Positions 1 to 6,899 are shown, counted from the first letter of the stretch. The stretch: 14,691 nucleotides of DNA from JBCCGR01 sp039029195 (GCA_039029195.1 JBCCGR010000071.1:1-14691); one strand, 5' to 3'. Translations and numbers: made by a program. The notes: generated by a model from the letters alone, not told the origin.

Positions 1-9
1 ACCTGAACC

Positions 10-45
10 AACCCCGGAGACCTCGGTCTTCGGGGTTTTTCTTTT
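10..45 (+). terminator. Rho-independent terminator of an upstream gene
   Basis: Positions 10-22 pair with 25-37 as a nearly perfect 13-bp stem (one G-T pair). In practice it would close on a short CTCG-type loop, and it runs into a T-tract at 36-45 (TTTTTCTTTT). The T-tract is only on the plus-strand side, so it ends transcription of a plus-strand gene whose body is left of the window. A TGA at 4-6 could be that gene's stop, but the frame cannot be checked. Confidence 0.85.
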
Positions 46-61
46 GTGGCACCCACTCTCC

Positions 62-437
62 ATCGTCATCCCGGGCTTGGCCCGGGATCCAAGCGCGATT
101 GCTGCAGGAGGGATGCGAATTGTCTGGTGTAGCGACGAGAAGAGCCAACGCGCTGCAACTTCTTGGACAACGACAAACATCTCATCCGAAGCCACCGCAC
201 TTGGATCCTGACCTTCGTCAGGTTGACGGAGGAAGGGGAAAGTGAAGTGCACAAACTGGACATCACAATCCTTTCAGAGAGCTAGTTTGTTGCAGAACAC
301 AGCCTACCCAACCGTCATTCTCGAGCCATTCGAGCCATGGCGAGAATGAGACCTGGGAACCTATTCCGTGAACGCTCGCCATCCGGCCAGATTGAAACGA
401 AACGGGGGGCATCTTCGGGTCAAGCCCGAAAATGACA
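62..437. repeat. Intergenic mosaic of palindromic repeat hairpins
   Basis: No credible gene lies between 46 and 545. The stretch holds four dyads. At 68-88 there is a 9-bp stem with a TTG loop (core CCCGGGC/GCCCGGG). At 207-222, CCTGAC/GTCAGG closes a CTTC loop. At 315-349, TCATTCTCG pairs with CGAGAATGA, with four more pairs inside after a 2-nt bulge. At 414-430, TTCGGG pairs with CCCGAA. The first and last units are related and face each other: both read GTCAT, then CGGGCTTG(G/A)CCCG, on opposite strands. GGATCCAAG at 85-93 is also inverted as CTTGGATCC at 200-208. This is typical of dispersed palindromic intergenic elements in Rhizobiales; family membership is inferred. Confidence 0.6.
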
Positions 438-438
438 A

Positions 439-460
439 GGGAGGGTATCTACACCCTCCC
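439..460 (-). terminator. Hairpin downstream of the lysine-rich protein gene
   Basis: GGGAGGGT at 439-446 pairs with ACCCTCCC at 453-460, an 8-bp perfect stem with a 6-nt loop. It lies about 85 nt past the stop of the minus-strand gene at 546-1070. There is no convincing U-tract after the stem on the minus strand (CTTGTCATTTTC follows), so it may be a weak or processing-type 3' end rather than a classical terminator. Confidence 0.45.
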
Positions 461-545
461 AATTGCAATTCCTACCGCAGCGCGAAGCCAGAGCGGCTAG
501 CTGAGCAGAGGCGCTGTCGCTTGCTCAAACAATCTGCCAACAAAA

Positions 546-1070
546 TCAGCTTCCGGCCGATGCTGTCTTCTTGGTGGATTTCTTTTTCTTGGCGGCCGAT
601 TTGGCCTTTGACTTTTTTGTCGATTTTTTGGCTGTCTTGGTTTTCTTGGCTGACTTGTTTTTGGCGGCAGTCTTTTTGGTTGAAGACTTTTTAGCCGCTG
701 TCTTTTTGGGCTTTGTGCTCTTCGACTTACCTGCAGTTTTGGACTTTGCGGTCGATTTTTTAGCGGCGGTTTTTGACTTAGCCGTCGACTTTTTTGTAGC
801 GGTTTTTCGAGTGCTGGCTTTCTTGGCCGCAGTCTTTTTGGTCGTGGATTTCTTTGCAGACTTCGACGTGCCGTTGCCGCTCTTGTTTCGGCAATAGGAT
901 TTGACCTTCACCCCATCGCTGCGGGTGTAACCGTCCACATGGGTGCACTGGCTGTGGGAACTACAGCGGCTTTTGGAAAGCCCCTTGCACTCGGCCGCTA
1001 TCGCCGGTGATGCGGCAAAAACAAAAGCGGCTATGAACGCGCCCACCACAGTTGCGAAAAATCTGGTCAT
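546..1070 (-). CDS. Secreted protein with four-cysteine head and histone H1-like lysine-rich tail
   Basis: The protein has 174 residues. Residues 1-26 form a typical Sec signal peptide (short basic start, hydrophobic core, AIA-A cleavage site). Residues 27-61 form a small head with Cys28, Cys36, Cys42 and Cys60, probably two disulfides in the periplasm. I recall short proteins with this head in many alphaproteobacteria as uncharacterised. Residues 62-174 are a low-complexity tail of AKKS/KKTAAK-type units, with about 43 lysines and no Asp or Glu. It resembles the tail of histone H1 or AlgP, yet sits behind an export signal. I chose the ATG at 1070 rather than the longer frame from 1124. It has an SD-like GGGAGAG just upstream, the signal peptide starts there, and a good promoter overlaps the longer version. 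Function is unknown; binding to polyanions (DNA, LPS, envelope polymers) is only an inference. Confidence 0.8.
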   Translation of the reverse strand: MTRFFATVVGAFIAAFVFAASPAIAAECKGLSKSRCSSHSQCTHVDGYTRSDGVKVKSYCRNKSGNGTSKSAKKSTTKKTAAKKASTRKTATKKSTAKSKTAAKKSTAKSKTAGKSKSTKPKKTAAKKSSTKKTAAKNKSAKKTKTAKKSTKKSKAKSAAKKKKSTKKTASAGS

Positions 1071-1109
1071 GATAGCTCTCCCTACGGCCGAACTGAGATT
1101 CGGCTTCTG

Positions 1110-1138
1110 ATTGAACTCTACCATGGCAGGCCCGTCAA
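1110..1138 (-). promoter_or_regulatory. Sigma70-type promoter for the lysine-rich secreted protein
   Basis: Read on the minus strand, TTGACG (1133-1138) and TTCAAT (1110-1115) are separated by exactly 17 bp. That is 5/6 and 4/6 of the consensus. Transcription would start near 1103, giving a leader of about 33 nt that contains a 6-bp hairpin (GCCGAA/TTCGGC, 1087-1104) just before the ribosome binding site. This promoter implies the gene is transcribed separately from the amidinotransferase gene upstream. Confidence 0.55.
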
Positions 1139-1171
1139 AGGGAGTGCCCGCATTGATAGGGGCTCACACGC

Positions 1172-2293
1172 CTATCCTTTCGGGAAGTAATCCTCTAGAA
1201 CCCCTTCGCGGTAAACGTCTGCGGTTGCGCAATGCAGCGCACCGCCAAATGCATACGCATCGCGGAATGGCACAGGCACAACTTCAAAGCCGAGCTTGTC
1301 GAACTGGTCCATCTGATGCACTTCGCTGGCCTCAACACACACAGTTTTGGTGTCGATCATTAGAATGTTCATCGAAAGCCACACTGAGGAGTAGCACAGA
1401 GGCGGTGGCGCATTGTGCGCGGGGCGGGCGGCGTCGATGATCTCCCAGTCATTGCGATGGAAAAATTCGCGCTGCTCATCAGGAAGGCGACGCTCGGGAT
1501 TGTTGATGATCAGGCCCGGTCGAAGCGGTGTGAAGGTGGCGTCGATGTGAATGGGGTAGGGGTCGCCCGGAAAATTGACGGCGTGGACCCGATGTTCAGG
1601 AAAGTGCCGTTTGATCCAATCTATCCCCTTGAGATTGGTTGTGAAACCGTGCTGCACGACCAGATCCTTGCCAAAGCGCAGCACGTCTGCTGCATCGAAC
1701 AGTGGCTCTTCTTCGGTGGTCACAAAGAACTTTTCGGCAGTCCATTCCAGCCGCTTTTCAACGCCGATCTTTTCGGAGAGATAGTCGGGACGATAGTCCG
1801 CGTCGGTCAGGCGTGGCTTTGGGGCGGATTCGTGCCGCATACCGGGATCATCATCATAGTACCCTTTGAGAAGATCGCGGTAACACAGATACTCAAACCA
1901 GCGACAGCGGTAGGACATCGTCGCTTCAAGCATCTCCTTGCCAACGGTCAAAAGCACGTCGCGCGGCGGCATGCAGCCGAACATGGAGCCAGTTTCCCAG
2001 TCGGGCGTGGCAACTGGCTGATTGAAATCCATCGGCGTCGGTCGGTCGACCCGCACACCGCGGGCTTCCAGAGTTTTCGCAAAATTGTCGAGTTGCTCGT
2101 TGGCTTTGTCGACGGTTTCCTGGGGGCGGGGGCCCCACTGGCCACGCATATCGGAATCTTCCGGAACCTTGGCGTCCAGCGCCGGTTCGGGCGGCGGAAT
2201 ACAACAACCATCCGCGACACCAACAATGACATGTTTGAGCGGATCCCACTCATTCCACGAATTGACGATTGTCTTGGAGGATTGCTCGCTCAT
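1172..2293 (-). CDS. Glycine amidinotransferase-like enzyme (L-arginine amidinotransferase)
   Basis: The protein has 373 residues and aligns by eye along nearly its whole length with vertebrate L-arginine:glycine amidinotransferase (AGAT). The catalytic Asp-His-Cys triad is Asp203 (FDAADVLRFGKD), His249 (PIHIDATF) and Cys355 (GGALHCATAD). Asp112 (PRDVLLTVG) and Asp251 match the residues that hold the guanidinium group. The WLSMN segment near 305-309 is also kept. The family moves an amidino group from arginine to an amine through a Cys-linked intermediate, giving ornithine plus a guanidino compound. Glycine is the likely acceptor from this similarity, but relatives use lysine or inosamine phosphate. 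The AGAT motif GGGFHCWTCD is changed here to GGALHCATAD. No signal peptide is seen, so it is cytosolic. The SD before the ATG is weak. A 110-bp gap separates it from the histidine phosphatase gene. A 6-bp hairpin (1155-1176) overlaps the stop. Confidence 0.85.
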   Translation of the reverse strand: MSEQSSKTIVNSWNEWDPLKHVIVGVADGCCIPPPEPALDAKVPEDSDMRGQWGPRPQETVDKANEQLDNFAKTLEARGVRVDRPTPMDFNQPVATPDWETGSMFGCMPPRDVLLTVGKEMLEATMSYRCRWFEYLCYRDLLKGYYDDDPGMRHESAPKPRLTDADYRPDYLSEKIGVEKRLEWTAEKFFVTTEEEPLFDAADVLRFGKDLVVQHGFTTNLKGIDWIKRHFPEHRVHAVNFPGDPYPIHIDATFTPLRPGLIINNPERRLPDEQREFFHRNDWEIIDAARPAHNAPPPLCYSSVWLSMNILMIDTKTVCVEASEVHQMDQFDKLGFEVVPVPFRDAYAFGGALHCATADVYREGVLEDYFPKG

Positions 2294-2346
2294 GGTCCGG
2301 CCCCGGTTTCTTAATTACTGCGCACTCGGTTAGCGACTTCATGCCG

Positions 2347-2405
2347 GACTGCTGTTCAAAAAACGACGCGGCGACGGCTATACCACCACTGGGCGACCAG
2401 CAGTC
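2347..2405 (-). repeat. 8-bp inverted repeat after the histidine phosphatase gene
   Basis: GACTGCTG (2347-2354) and CAGCAGTC (2398-2405) are perfect inverted arms 43 nt apart. They begin at the stop codon of the phosphatase gene and end upstream of the amidinotransferase gene. On the minus strand a T6 run lies inside the loop near the distal arm. It could attenuate read-through between the two genes, but it does not have classical terminator form. Confidence 0.3.
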
Positions 2406-3015
2406 ACAAGCTTTCCCATCGCGTTGATTGGCCGTCGAACACGAGAACCTGATCCTGCGCCACGGTGCCCGCCGAGACGTCATCAGCACTCTTTTGCATC
2501 AAAGTGTGCTGCAGGGCTCGCAAGACTCCGCCATGGCAGGCCACGATAGCTGGCCTTGAAAGACCATTCAGCCACCGCACGATCCGTTCTTCCAGAATGG
2601 CGTAGCTCTCTCCACCTGGAGGCACAAAATTCCACTTGTCAGCAAATCGCTGGTCGACCAGGTGGGAATGATCTTCACGCAGTTCGTCCAACGTCCAGCC
2701 TTCAAAGTCGCCATAGCTGACTTCGATGATCTCCGGCTCCGTTGTGATCTCCCGATCTGCAAAACCCCAGGTTTGCAGCGCAATTTTCATGGTTTCCTGC
2801 GCACGGGAAAGCGGGCTTGCCAATAGATCAAATCCATCCGGGGACGGCAGCAGCTTTTTCAAAATCTGCCCGATGATCTGCGCTTGCGATCGACCATGAT
2901 CGTTGAGGGGAATGTCCGTCTGACCCTGAAATCGCAATTCGGCATTCCAGTCCGTCTGTCCGTGACGGAACACGTAAAGTTCAGGAATTGGCATAGATTG
3001 TTTGGCCGCCCGCAT
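2404..3015 (-). CDS. Histidine phosphatase (phosphoglycerate-mutase-like) family protein
   Basis: The protein has 203 residues and is of the branch-1 histidine phosphatase type. The phosphohistidine loop is FRHGQTDWN with His18. Ser67 and Arg71 lie in LASPLSRAQET, an acidic segment follows at YGDFEGW (101-107), and the second active-site His161 sits in ACHGGVLRAL. Such enzymes remove phosphate from small molecules in the cytosol; the actual substrate cannot be read from sequence. The start at 3015 has GAGGG upstream at good spacing. An alternative ATG at 2994 starts closer to the conserved fold but has no SD. It follows the CurA-type gene by 29 bp and is probably co-transcribed with it. In rhizobia I recall a homologue lying directly after fabI and before aroC; here three genes separate it from fabI. 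Confidence 0.88.
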   Translation of the reverse strand: MRAAKQSMPIPELYVFRHGQTDWNAELRFQGQTDIPLNDHGRSQAQIIGQILKKLLPSPDGFDLLASPLSRAQETMKIALQTWGFADREITTEPEIIEVSYGDFEGWTLDELREDHSHLVDQRFADKWNFVPPGGESYAILEERIVRWLNGLSRPAIVACHGGVLRALQHTLMQKSADDVSAGTVAQDQVLVFDGQSTRWESL

Positions 3016-3044
3016 GGGGCGGCCCTCACATGGAGAATCCGGCG

Positions 3045-4046
3045 CTACAGTTTAAGCACCAGTTTGCCGGTATTGCCACCGCTGAAGAGCAGATTGAGTG
3101 TGTCGACATAAGCATCGACACCGCCTTCGCGCACATCTTCCTTGAGTTTTAGCTTTCCTTCGGCATGCCACTGGCCCATGTCGCGCACGGCTTCGCCGTA
3201 CCGGTCAATAAAATCGAACACAATGATGCCGCGCATGGTGAGGCGGTTGACCAGAACCGAGCGGATATTGTTAAGGCCGGGCGGCATGGAAGACGCATTG
3301 TAGGCCGAGATCAGGCCACACAGAACGACCCGTCCGAATGTGTTCATCAACGCCAGTTCCGTATCGAAAATTTCGCCACCAACATTTTCAAATAAAACAT
3401 CAACCCGGTCCGGGCAGGCAGCTACAAGGTCCTTGTAAAGATTGCCCGCTTTGTAATCGACGCAGGCATCAAAACCGAGTTCATTGACCACATAATCGCA
3501 CTTTTCAGGGCCGCCAGCAATGCCAACGGCGCGGCAGCCTTTGATCTTGGCGATTTGTCCCACGATGGAGCCAACGGCTCCTGCAGCACCCGAGACAAGT
3601 ACGGTGTCACCTTCCTTGGGCTGACCGGCGTCGAGCAGGCCGAAATAGGCGGTCATTCCGGGCATACCGAGACCGGCAATCCAGCGTTCCATGGGAACCT
3701 GATCGAGGTTAAGCTTCTGCACGCCCTTGCCATCGGAGATCGCGTATTCCTGAACGCCGAACACGCCGGAAACCGCATCGCCTTCGCGGAATTTATCGTT
3801 GTTGGATTTCACAACCCGGCCTGCGCACAGTGCGCGCATGACTTCGCCGATGCCGACTGGCGGAATGTAGGAGCGTCCTTCGGCAAGCCATCCGCGCATG
3901 GCTGGATCGAGCGAGACATACTCGACTTTTACAAGGATTTCGCCGTCGCCCGGTTCACCAAGTGGAGCGTCGCGGAACTCGAAATTGTCGTTGGTGACGA
4001 GCCCAACAGGGCGGGAGACCAGAACGGCCTGACGATTGGTGGTCAT
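3045..4046 (-). CDS. CurA-type NADPH-dependent oxidoreductase (MDR family)
   Basis: The protein has 333 residues, the usual length for the zinc-free medium-chain reductases that include CurA, YncB and prostaglandin/alkenal reductases. Residues 1-120 form the GroES-like part, with the family segment YVSLDPAMRGW (43-53). The Rossmann fold follows, with the nucleotide loop SGAAGAVGS (152-160). The family segment DVLFENVGGEIFD lies near 216-228. No zinc-binding cysteine set is seen. The family reduces activated C=C bonds of enones and alkenals with NADPH; the true substrate is unknown. The SD before the ATG is poor. A perfect 14-bp dyad lies about 30 bp upstream of the start, so this gene may have its own regulated promoter despite being only 58 bp after the EutA-like gene. 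Confidence 0.88.
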   Translation of the reverse strand: MTTNRQAVLVSRPVGLVTNDNFEFRDAPLGEPGDGEILVKVEYVSLDPAMRGWLAEGRSYIPPVGIGEVMRALCAGRVVKSNNDKFREGDAVSGVFGVQEYAISDGKGVQKLNLDQVPMERWIAGLGMPGMTAYFGLLDAGQPKEGDTVLVSGAAGAVGSIVGQIAKIKGCRAVGIAGGPEKCDYVVNELGFDACVDYKAGNLYKDLVAACPDRVDVLFENVGGEIFDTELALMNTFGRVVLCGLISAYNASSMPPGLNNIRSVLVNRLTMRGIIVFDFIDRYGEAVRDMGQWHAEGKLKLKEDVREGGVDAYVDTLNLLFSGGNTGKLVLKL

Positions 4047-4077
4047 AGGATATGTCCGTAAGATTCGTGATTGTCGT

Positions 4078-4091
4078 TGACGTAAACGTCA
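4078..4091 (-). promoter_or_regulatory. Operator-like dyad TGACGTAAACGTCA upstream of the curA-type gene
   Basis: TGACGT and ACGTCA are perfect inverted half-sites around AA. They lie 31-45 bp upstream of the start codon at 4046, in a 58-bp gap between two same-strand genes. The shape resembles sites I recall for MerR-family regulators of the LiuR type. No clear -35/-10 pair could be fixed around it, and the regulator is not in the window. Confidence 0.4.
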
Positions 4092-4104
4092 CATGTGCGG
4101 GCGG

Positions 4105-4854
4105 CTAGCGCAAGCTATTCATGAGGCGGCCTGGTGCAGAAGGTGAGGGTGGGCAGCCTGCTAGTTTCAACATGTGCCAGGCCAGTGCCAGATTGCTGCT
4201 GATCACCGGTTTGCCGATGATGCTCTCTGCTTCTTCCAGAACCGAGAAGGCCCGCAAGTTGGTGCAGGACACAAAGACAGCTTCCACCGCTTCGTCATTT
4301 GCCGCCTCGGTGATGGCGGCCAGTACCGATTGCTCGCTGATGCGGGCGACCGTCGCCTCTTCTTCCTGTTCAAACGACAGAAGACTGGTGGTGGAAATAC
4401 CGCTGGCGGAGAGCGCGTCGCGCATCGCATTTGAAACGTTCGGCACATAAGGCGTGACGAAGCCCAATCGTGAAACACGAAGCGCACCACATGCGGCAAT
4501 CACAGCGCTAAGCGGATTGGTGACCTTTGCCGTTGGGTGGTGGGCGTTCACCAGCTCTGCCACCCGGTCGGGGCCGATAATGGTTGCGCCTGATGTGCAG
4601 GCATAGCCAACGACGTCGAGTGCACGCGCAGTGGGAAGCAATGAAGCGGAGTGTGGCAGATCGGCTTCCATCTGCTTCAGCGTTTCTGGCGTCACATTGG
4701 GCGCGCTGGGGATGCGTGAGTGGTAAAGTGCGACACCCGGCAGATTGATCGCGCTTGCCAATTCGGCCTCAACGGATTCGTCGCTTTGAAGGACAATCAG
4801 GCCGAGTGCTGCGCGACTTGCTGCTCCTTCGTCAGTTTCAAATGCCAGTGCCAT
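4105..4854 (-). CDS. Maleate cis-trans isomerase / EutA-like protein (Asp/Glu racemase superfamily)
   Basis: The protein has 249 residues. Both catalytic cysteines of the arylmalonate-decarboxylase/maleate-isomerase group are present: Cys86 in GYACTSGATIIG and Cys197 in FVSCTNLRA. VTPYVPNVSNAMRDAL (133-148) and SSNLALAWHML (219-229) are also typical. The start LGLIVLQSDES resembles the EutA subgroup seen with ectoine breakdown genes. Members isomerise or decarboxylate small dicarboxylates through a cysteine pair; the substrate here is not known. The start is firmly set by GGAGGA at 4861-4866, six nt upstream, which lies inside the end of the M24 gene. The stop of that gene is only 3 bp from this ATG, so the two are translationally coupled and presumably act on one pathway. 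None of the other ectoine genes is in the window, so I do not call it eutA. Confidence 0.85.
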   Translation of the reverse strand: MALAFETDEGAASRAALGLIVLQSDESVEAELASAINLPGVALYHSRIPSAPNVTPETLKQMEADLPHSASLLPTARALDVVGYACTSGATIIGPDRVAELVNAHHPTAKVTNPLSAVIAACGALRVSRLGFVTPYVPNVSNAMRDALSASGISTTSLLSFEQEEEATVARISEQSVLAAITEAANDEAVEAVFVSCTNLRAFSVLEEAESIIGKPVISSNLALAWHMLKLAGCPPSPSAPGRLMNSLR

Positions 4855-4857
4855 GAC

Positions 4858-6000
4858 CTATCCTCCAATGACCGGCAATTCGGGTTCAGCCCTTGTGCTC
4901 AACAGGCGCGGCGGGCCGTCTTCGATCACGATATTCTCTTCGTGGACCATCATTTTGCCGGGCGCAATTTCAAGGCTTGGTTCAAGCGTGATCACCATGC
5001 CCGCTTGAAGCGCCGTTTCATCAAAATCGATGAGCGAGGGCGGTTCGGTGAGTTGAATGCCCAAGCCATGGCCAAACCGTCCAACACTGGAATCGGCAGA
5101 CCCCAAACACGTTGCCATCACTTTGAACAGTTCAGAGCAGGTCACACCTGGTCGCGCGATTGCAAGAGCGGTGTCTATCGAGCTGTGCAGTGCGGAATAG
5201 GCACGCTTTGCATCATCATCGGCATGACCAACAGCGAAGTTGCGATCAAAATCGCAGAAATACCCATCGCGTGTGGCGCCAGTGTCGAGCATCAATATAT
5301 CGCCATTGGCAAGTCGTCGGTCGGTGGGTGGTGAAATGACATCACCATAACCACCGGGACCGGCCCCTCCCACCAGATAAGGAACATCGTCCGCGCCTTC
5401 GCTAATGAGATCAATGCGGAATACGGCGAATGCCTGCTTCAGTGTTTGACCCTCATGAAAGAGCGTGTCGGACCGTTCGAAAGATCGCGACGCGATCCCG
5501 CAGATTGTTGCAAGTTTTTCAATCTCCAGCGCCGATTTTGTCATGCGCTGGGTCCGGACGATGTCGCTTACATCGACGAATTCGCAGCCGCGACAGCGCT
5601 CTTTCAACTCTCCGAAATCGGACAGCGGCAGGCGCAGATGGGTTTCGCGACCGGAGAGAATGCCAATCCGCGCATATTTGTTCAGGCAGCCGGCAAGCAG
5701 CGACAGGCCTTCATCAGAGGCACGAGGGGAGGGCCAAGTGCGAATGTCCTTCACCCAGGTCTTCCGCATGAGATCAGCACCGATTTCGGGTATGATGGCA
5801 ACCGGTTCGCCCTTTGCAGGCAGCACGAGATACCAGGGCCGTGTCGGGCTTTGCCAGAACAGGGTCCGAAAGCCGGTATAATACCGGACTTCGGCTTCTG
5901 TGTTCAAAAACAGCGCATCGATCTTCGCGTCACGAAGCGCCGACTGCAGCCGTTCGAGGCGGGCTTGGAATTCCGAAACCGGGAAATCCTGATCAGTCAT
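4858..6000 (-). CDS. M24 family metallopeptidase (Xaa-Pro peptidase / creatinase fold)
   Basis: The protein has 380 residues with the two-domain creatinase/aminopeptidase P layout: a creatinase-N region (about 10-145) and a pita-bread M24 domain (about 155-370). All five metal ligands can be found: Asp239 (MLDTGATRDG), Asp250 (FCDFDRNF), His311 (GHGLGI), Glu340 (ITLEPSLE) and Glu354 (VHEENIVI). It should therefore be an active dinuclear metal hydrolase in the cytosol. It could cleave Xaa-Pro peptides or a non-peptide amide; ectoine hydrolase (DoeA/EutD) has the same fold and also sits next to a EutA protein. The segment FWQSPTRPWYLVLP is more like the Xaa-Pro-type branch than ectoine hydrolase as I remember it. 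The gene follows fabI by only 16 bp with a weak SD, so fabI transcripts probably extend into it. Confidence 0.87.
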   Translation of the reverse strand: MTDQDFPVSEFQARLERLQSALRDAKIDALFLNTEAEVRYYTGFRTLFWQSPTRPWYLVLPAKGEPVAIIPEIGADLMRKTWVKDIRTWPSPRASDEGLSLLAGCLNKYARIGILSGRETHLRLPLSDFGELKERCRGCEFVDVSDIVRTQRMTKSALEIEKLATICGIASRSFERSDTLFHEGQTLKQAFAVFRIDLISEGADDVPYLVGGAGPGGYGDVISPPTDRRLANGDILMLDTGATRDGYFCDFDRNFAVGHADDDAKRAYSALHSSIDTALAIARPGVTCSELFKVMATCLGSADSSVGRFGHGLGIQLTEPPSLIDFDETALQAGMVITLEPSLEIAPGKMMVHEENIVIEDGPPRLLSTRAEPELPVIGG

Positions 6001-6016
6001 GATCAGGCAAGCCGTG

Positions 6017-6829
6017 TCACACCACCGAGATGTCGGGGGCGTCGACGGCTTTCATACCAACGGTGTGATAGCCGGAATCCACGTGGTGCACCTCGCCGGT
6101 AACGCCGCGCGACAGGTCCGACACCAGATAGAGTGTTGCGTCGCCTACTTCGTCGATTGTGACGGTGCGTTTGAGCGGCGAATTGTACTCGTTCCACTTC
6201 AAGATATAGCGGAAGTCGCCAATGCCGGAGGCGGCAAGTGTCTTGATCGGTCCGGCTGAAACCGCATTCACGCGAATGCCATTGCCGCCAAGGTCAACGG
6301 CAAGATAGCGAACGCTTGCCTCAAGTGCCGCCTTGGCGACGCCCATCACATTATAATGCGGCATCACCTTTTCCGCACCGTAGTAGGTAAGCGTCACGAT
6401 GGAACCACCATCGGGCATCAGCTTTTCGGCGCGCTGCGCAATGGCCGTCAGCGAATAGACCGATATCTCCATGGATTTGTTGAAGTTTTCGACGCTGGTG
6501 TCGACATATCGCCCGGTCAGCTCGTCCTTGTCGGAAAAGGCAATGGCGTGGACCAGAAAGTCGATCGTGCCCCACTTTTCCTTCAGCGTGTCAAACACAG
6601 CGTCGATGGAGGCATGATCGGTGACGTCGCAGTCCCCCACGACGATTCCGCCCAGTTCTTCTGCAAGCGGTTCAACGCGTTTGCGAAATGCGTCTCCCTG
6701 ATAGGTGAGTGCGATTTCCGCACCCGCTTCGGCGCAGGATTTCGCAATTCCCCAGGCAATTGACCTGTTGTTCGCCAAACCCATGATGAGGCCGCGTTTG
6801 CCCGCCATCAAACCTTGTGTAGAACCCAT
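6017..6829 (-). CDS. fabI: Enoyl-[acyl-carrier-protein] reductase (NADH) FabI
   Basis: FabI reduces the trans-2-enoyl-ACP double bond in the last step of each fatty acid elongation round. The 270-residue protein has the cofactor loop GLANNRSIAWGIAK (17-30). The catalytic Tyr159 and Lys166 lie in YNVMGVAK, and Tyr149 matches the E. coli residue Tyr146. The substrate-loop segment SAGPIKTLAASGI is kept, with the usual C-terminal VDSGYH (250-255). I place the start at 6829, where AGAGGGA lies five nt upstream. A longer frame to 6880 would add 17 residues that are not part of the family fold. The J-protein gene lies 114 bp upstream and the M24 gene 16 bp downstream on the same strand. The position matching E. 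coli Gly93 is Ala97, as I recall also for S. aureus FabI. Confidence 0.95.
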   Translation of the reverse strand: MGSTQGLMAGKRGLIMGLANNRSIAWGIAKSCAEAGAEIALTYQGDAFRKRVEPLAEELGGIVVGDCDVTDHASIDAVFDTLKEKWGTIDFLVHAIAFSDKDELTGRYVDTSVENFNKSMEISVYSLTAIAQRAEKLMPDGGSIVTLTYYGAEKVMPHYNVMGVAKAALEASVRYLAVDLGGNGIRVNAVSAGPIKTLAASGIGDFRYILKWNEYNSPLKRTVTIDEVGDATLYLVSDLSRGVTGEVHHVDSGYHTVGMKAVDAPDISVV

Positions 6830-6870
6830 TCCCGTCCCTCTTCCGGAAGCCTTATCTTTGGCCGAAACTG

Positions 6871-6899
6871 GATATCGCACAGCCGGACAAGCGCTTCAA
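6871..6899 (-). promoter_or_regulatory. Possible promoter of fabI
   Basis: On the minus strand TTGAAG (6894-6899) and GATATC (6871-6876) are 17 bp apart, about 42 bp upstream of the fabI start. The match is moderate (4/6 and 3/6). A palindromic AAGCGCTT (6889-6896) overlaps the -35 element. The 114-bp gap to the J-protein gene gives room for a separate promoter. Confidence 0.3.

Noticed and set aside
571..897. Plus-strand open frame rich in Phe/Leu/Val/Asp
   Set aside because: It is the antisense image of the AAG/AAA-rich lysine tail of the minus-strand gene, with no ribosome binding site.
1415..2314. 299-codon plus-strand open frame
   Set aside because: Lies entirely antisense to the amidinotransferase, which has all family motifs; the antisense translation shows no recognisable domain.
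4105..6000. A complete ectoine degradation operon
   Set aside because: Only a EutA-like protein and an M24 protein of a seemingly different branch are present; no doeB, eutB, eutC, transporter or AsnC regulator lies in the window.
6527..6550. FabI Ala97 at the place of E. coli Gly93 as a triclosan-resistance substitution
   Set aside because: Ala is, as I recall, natural at this position in other FabI proteins such as that of S. aureus, which is sensitive, so resistance cannot be inferred.
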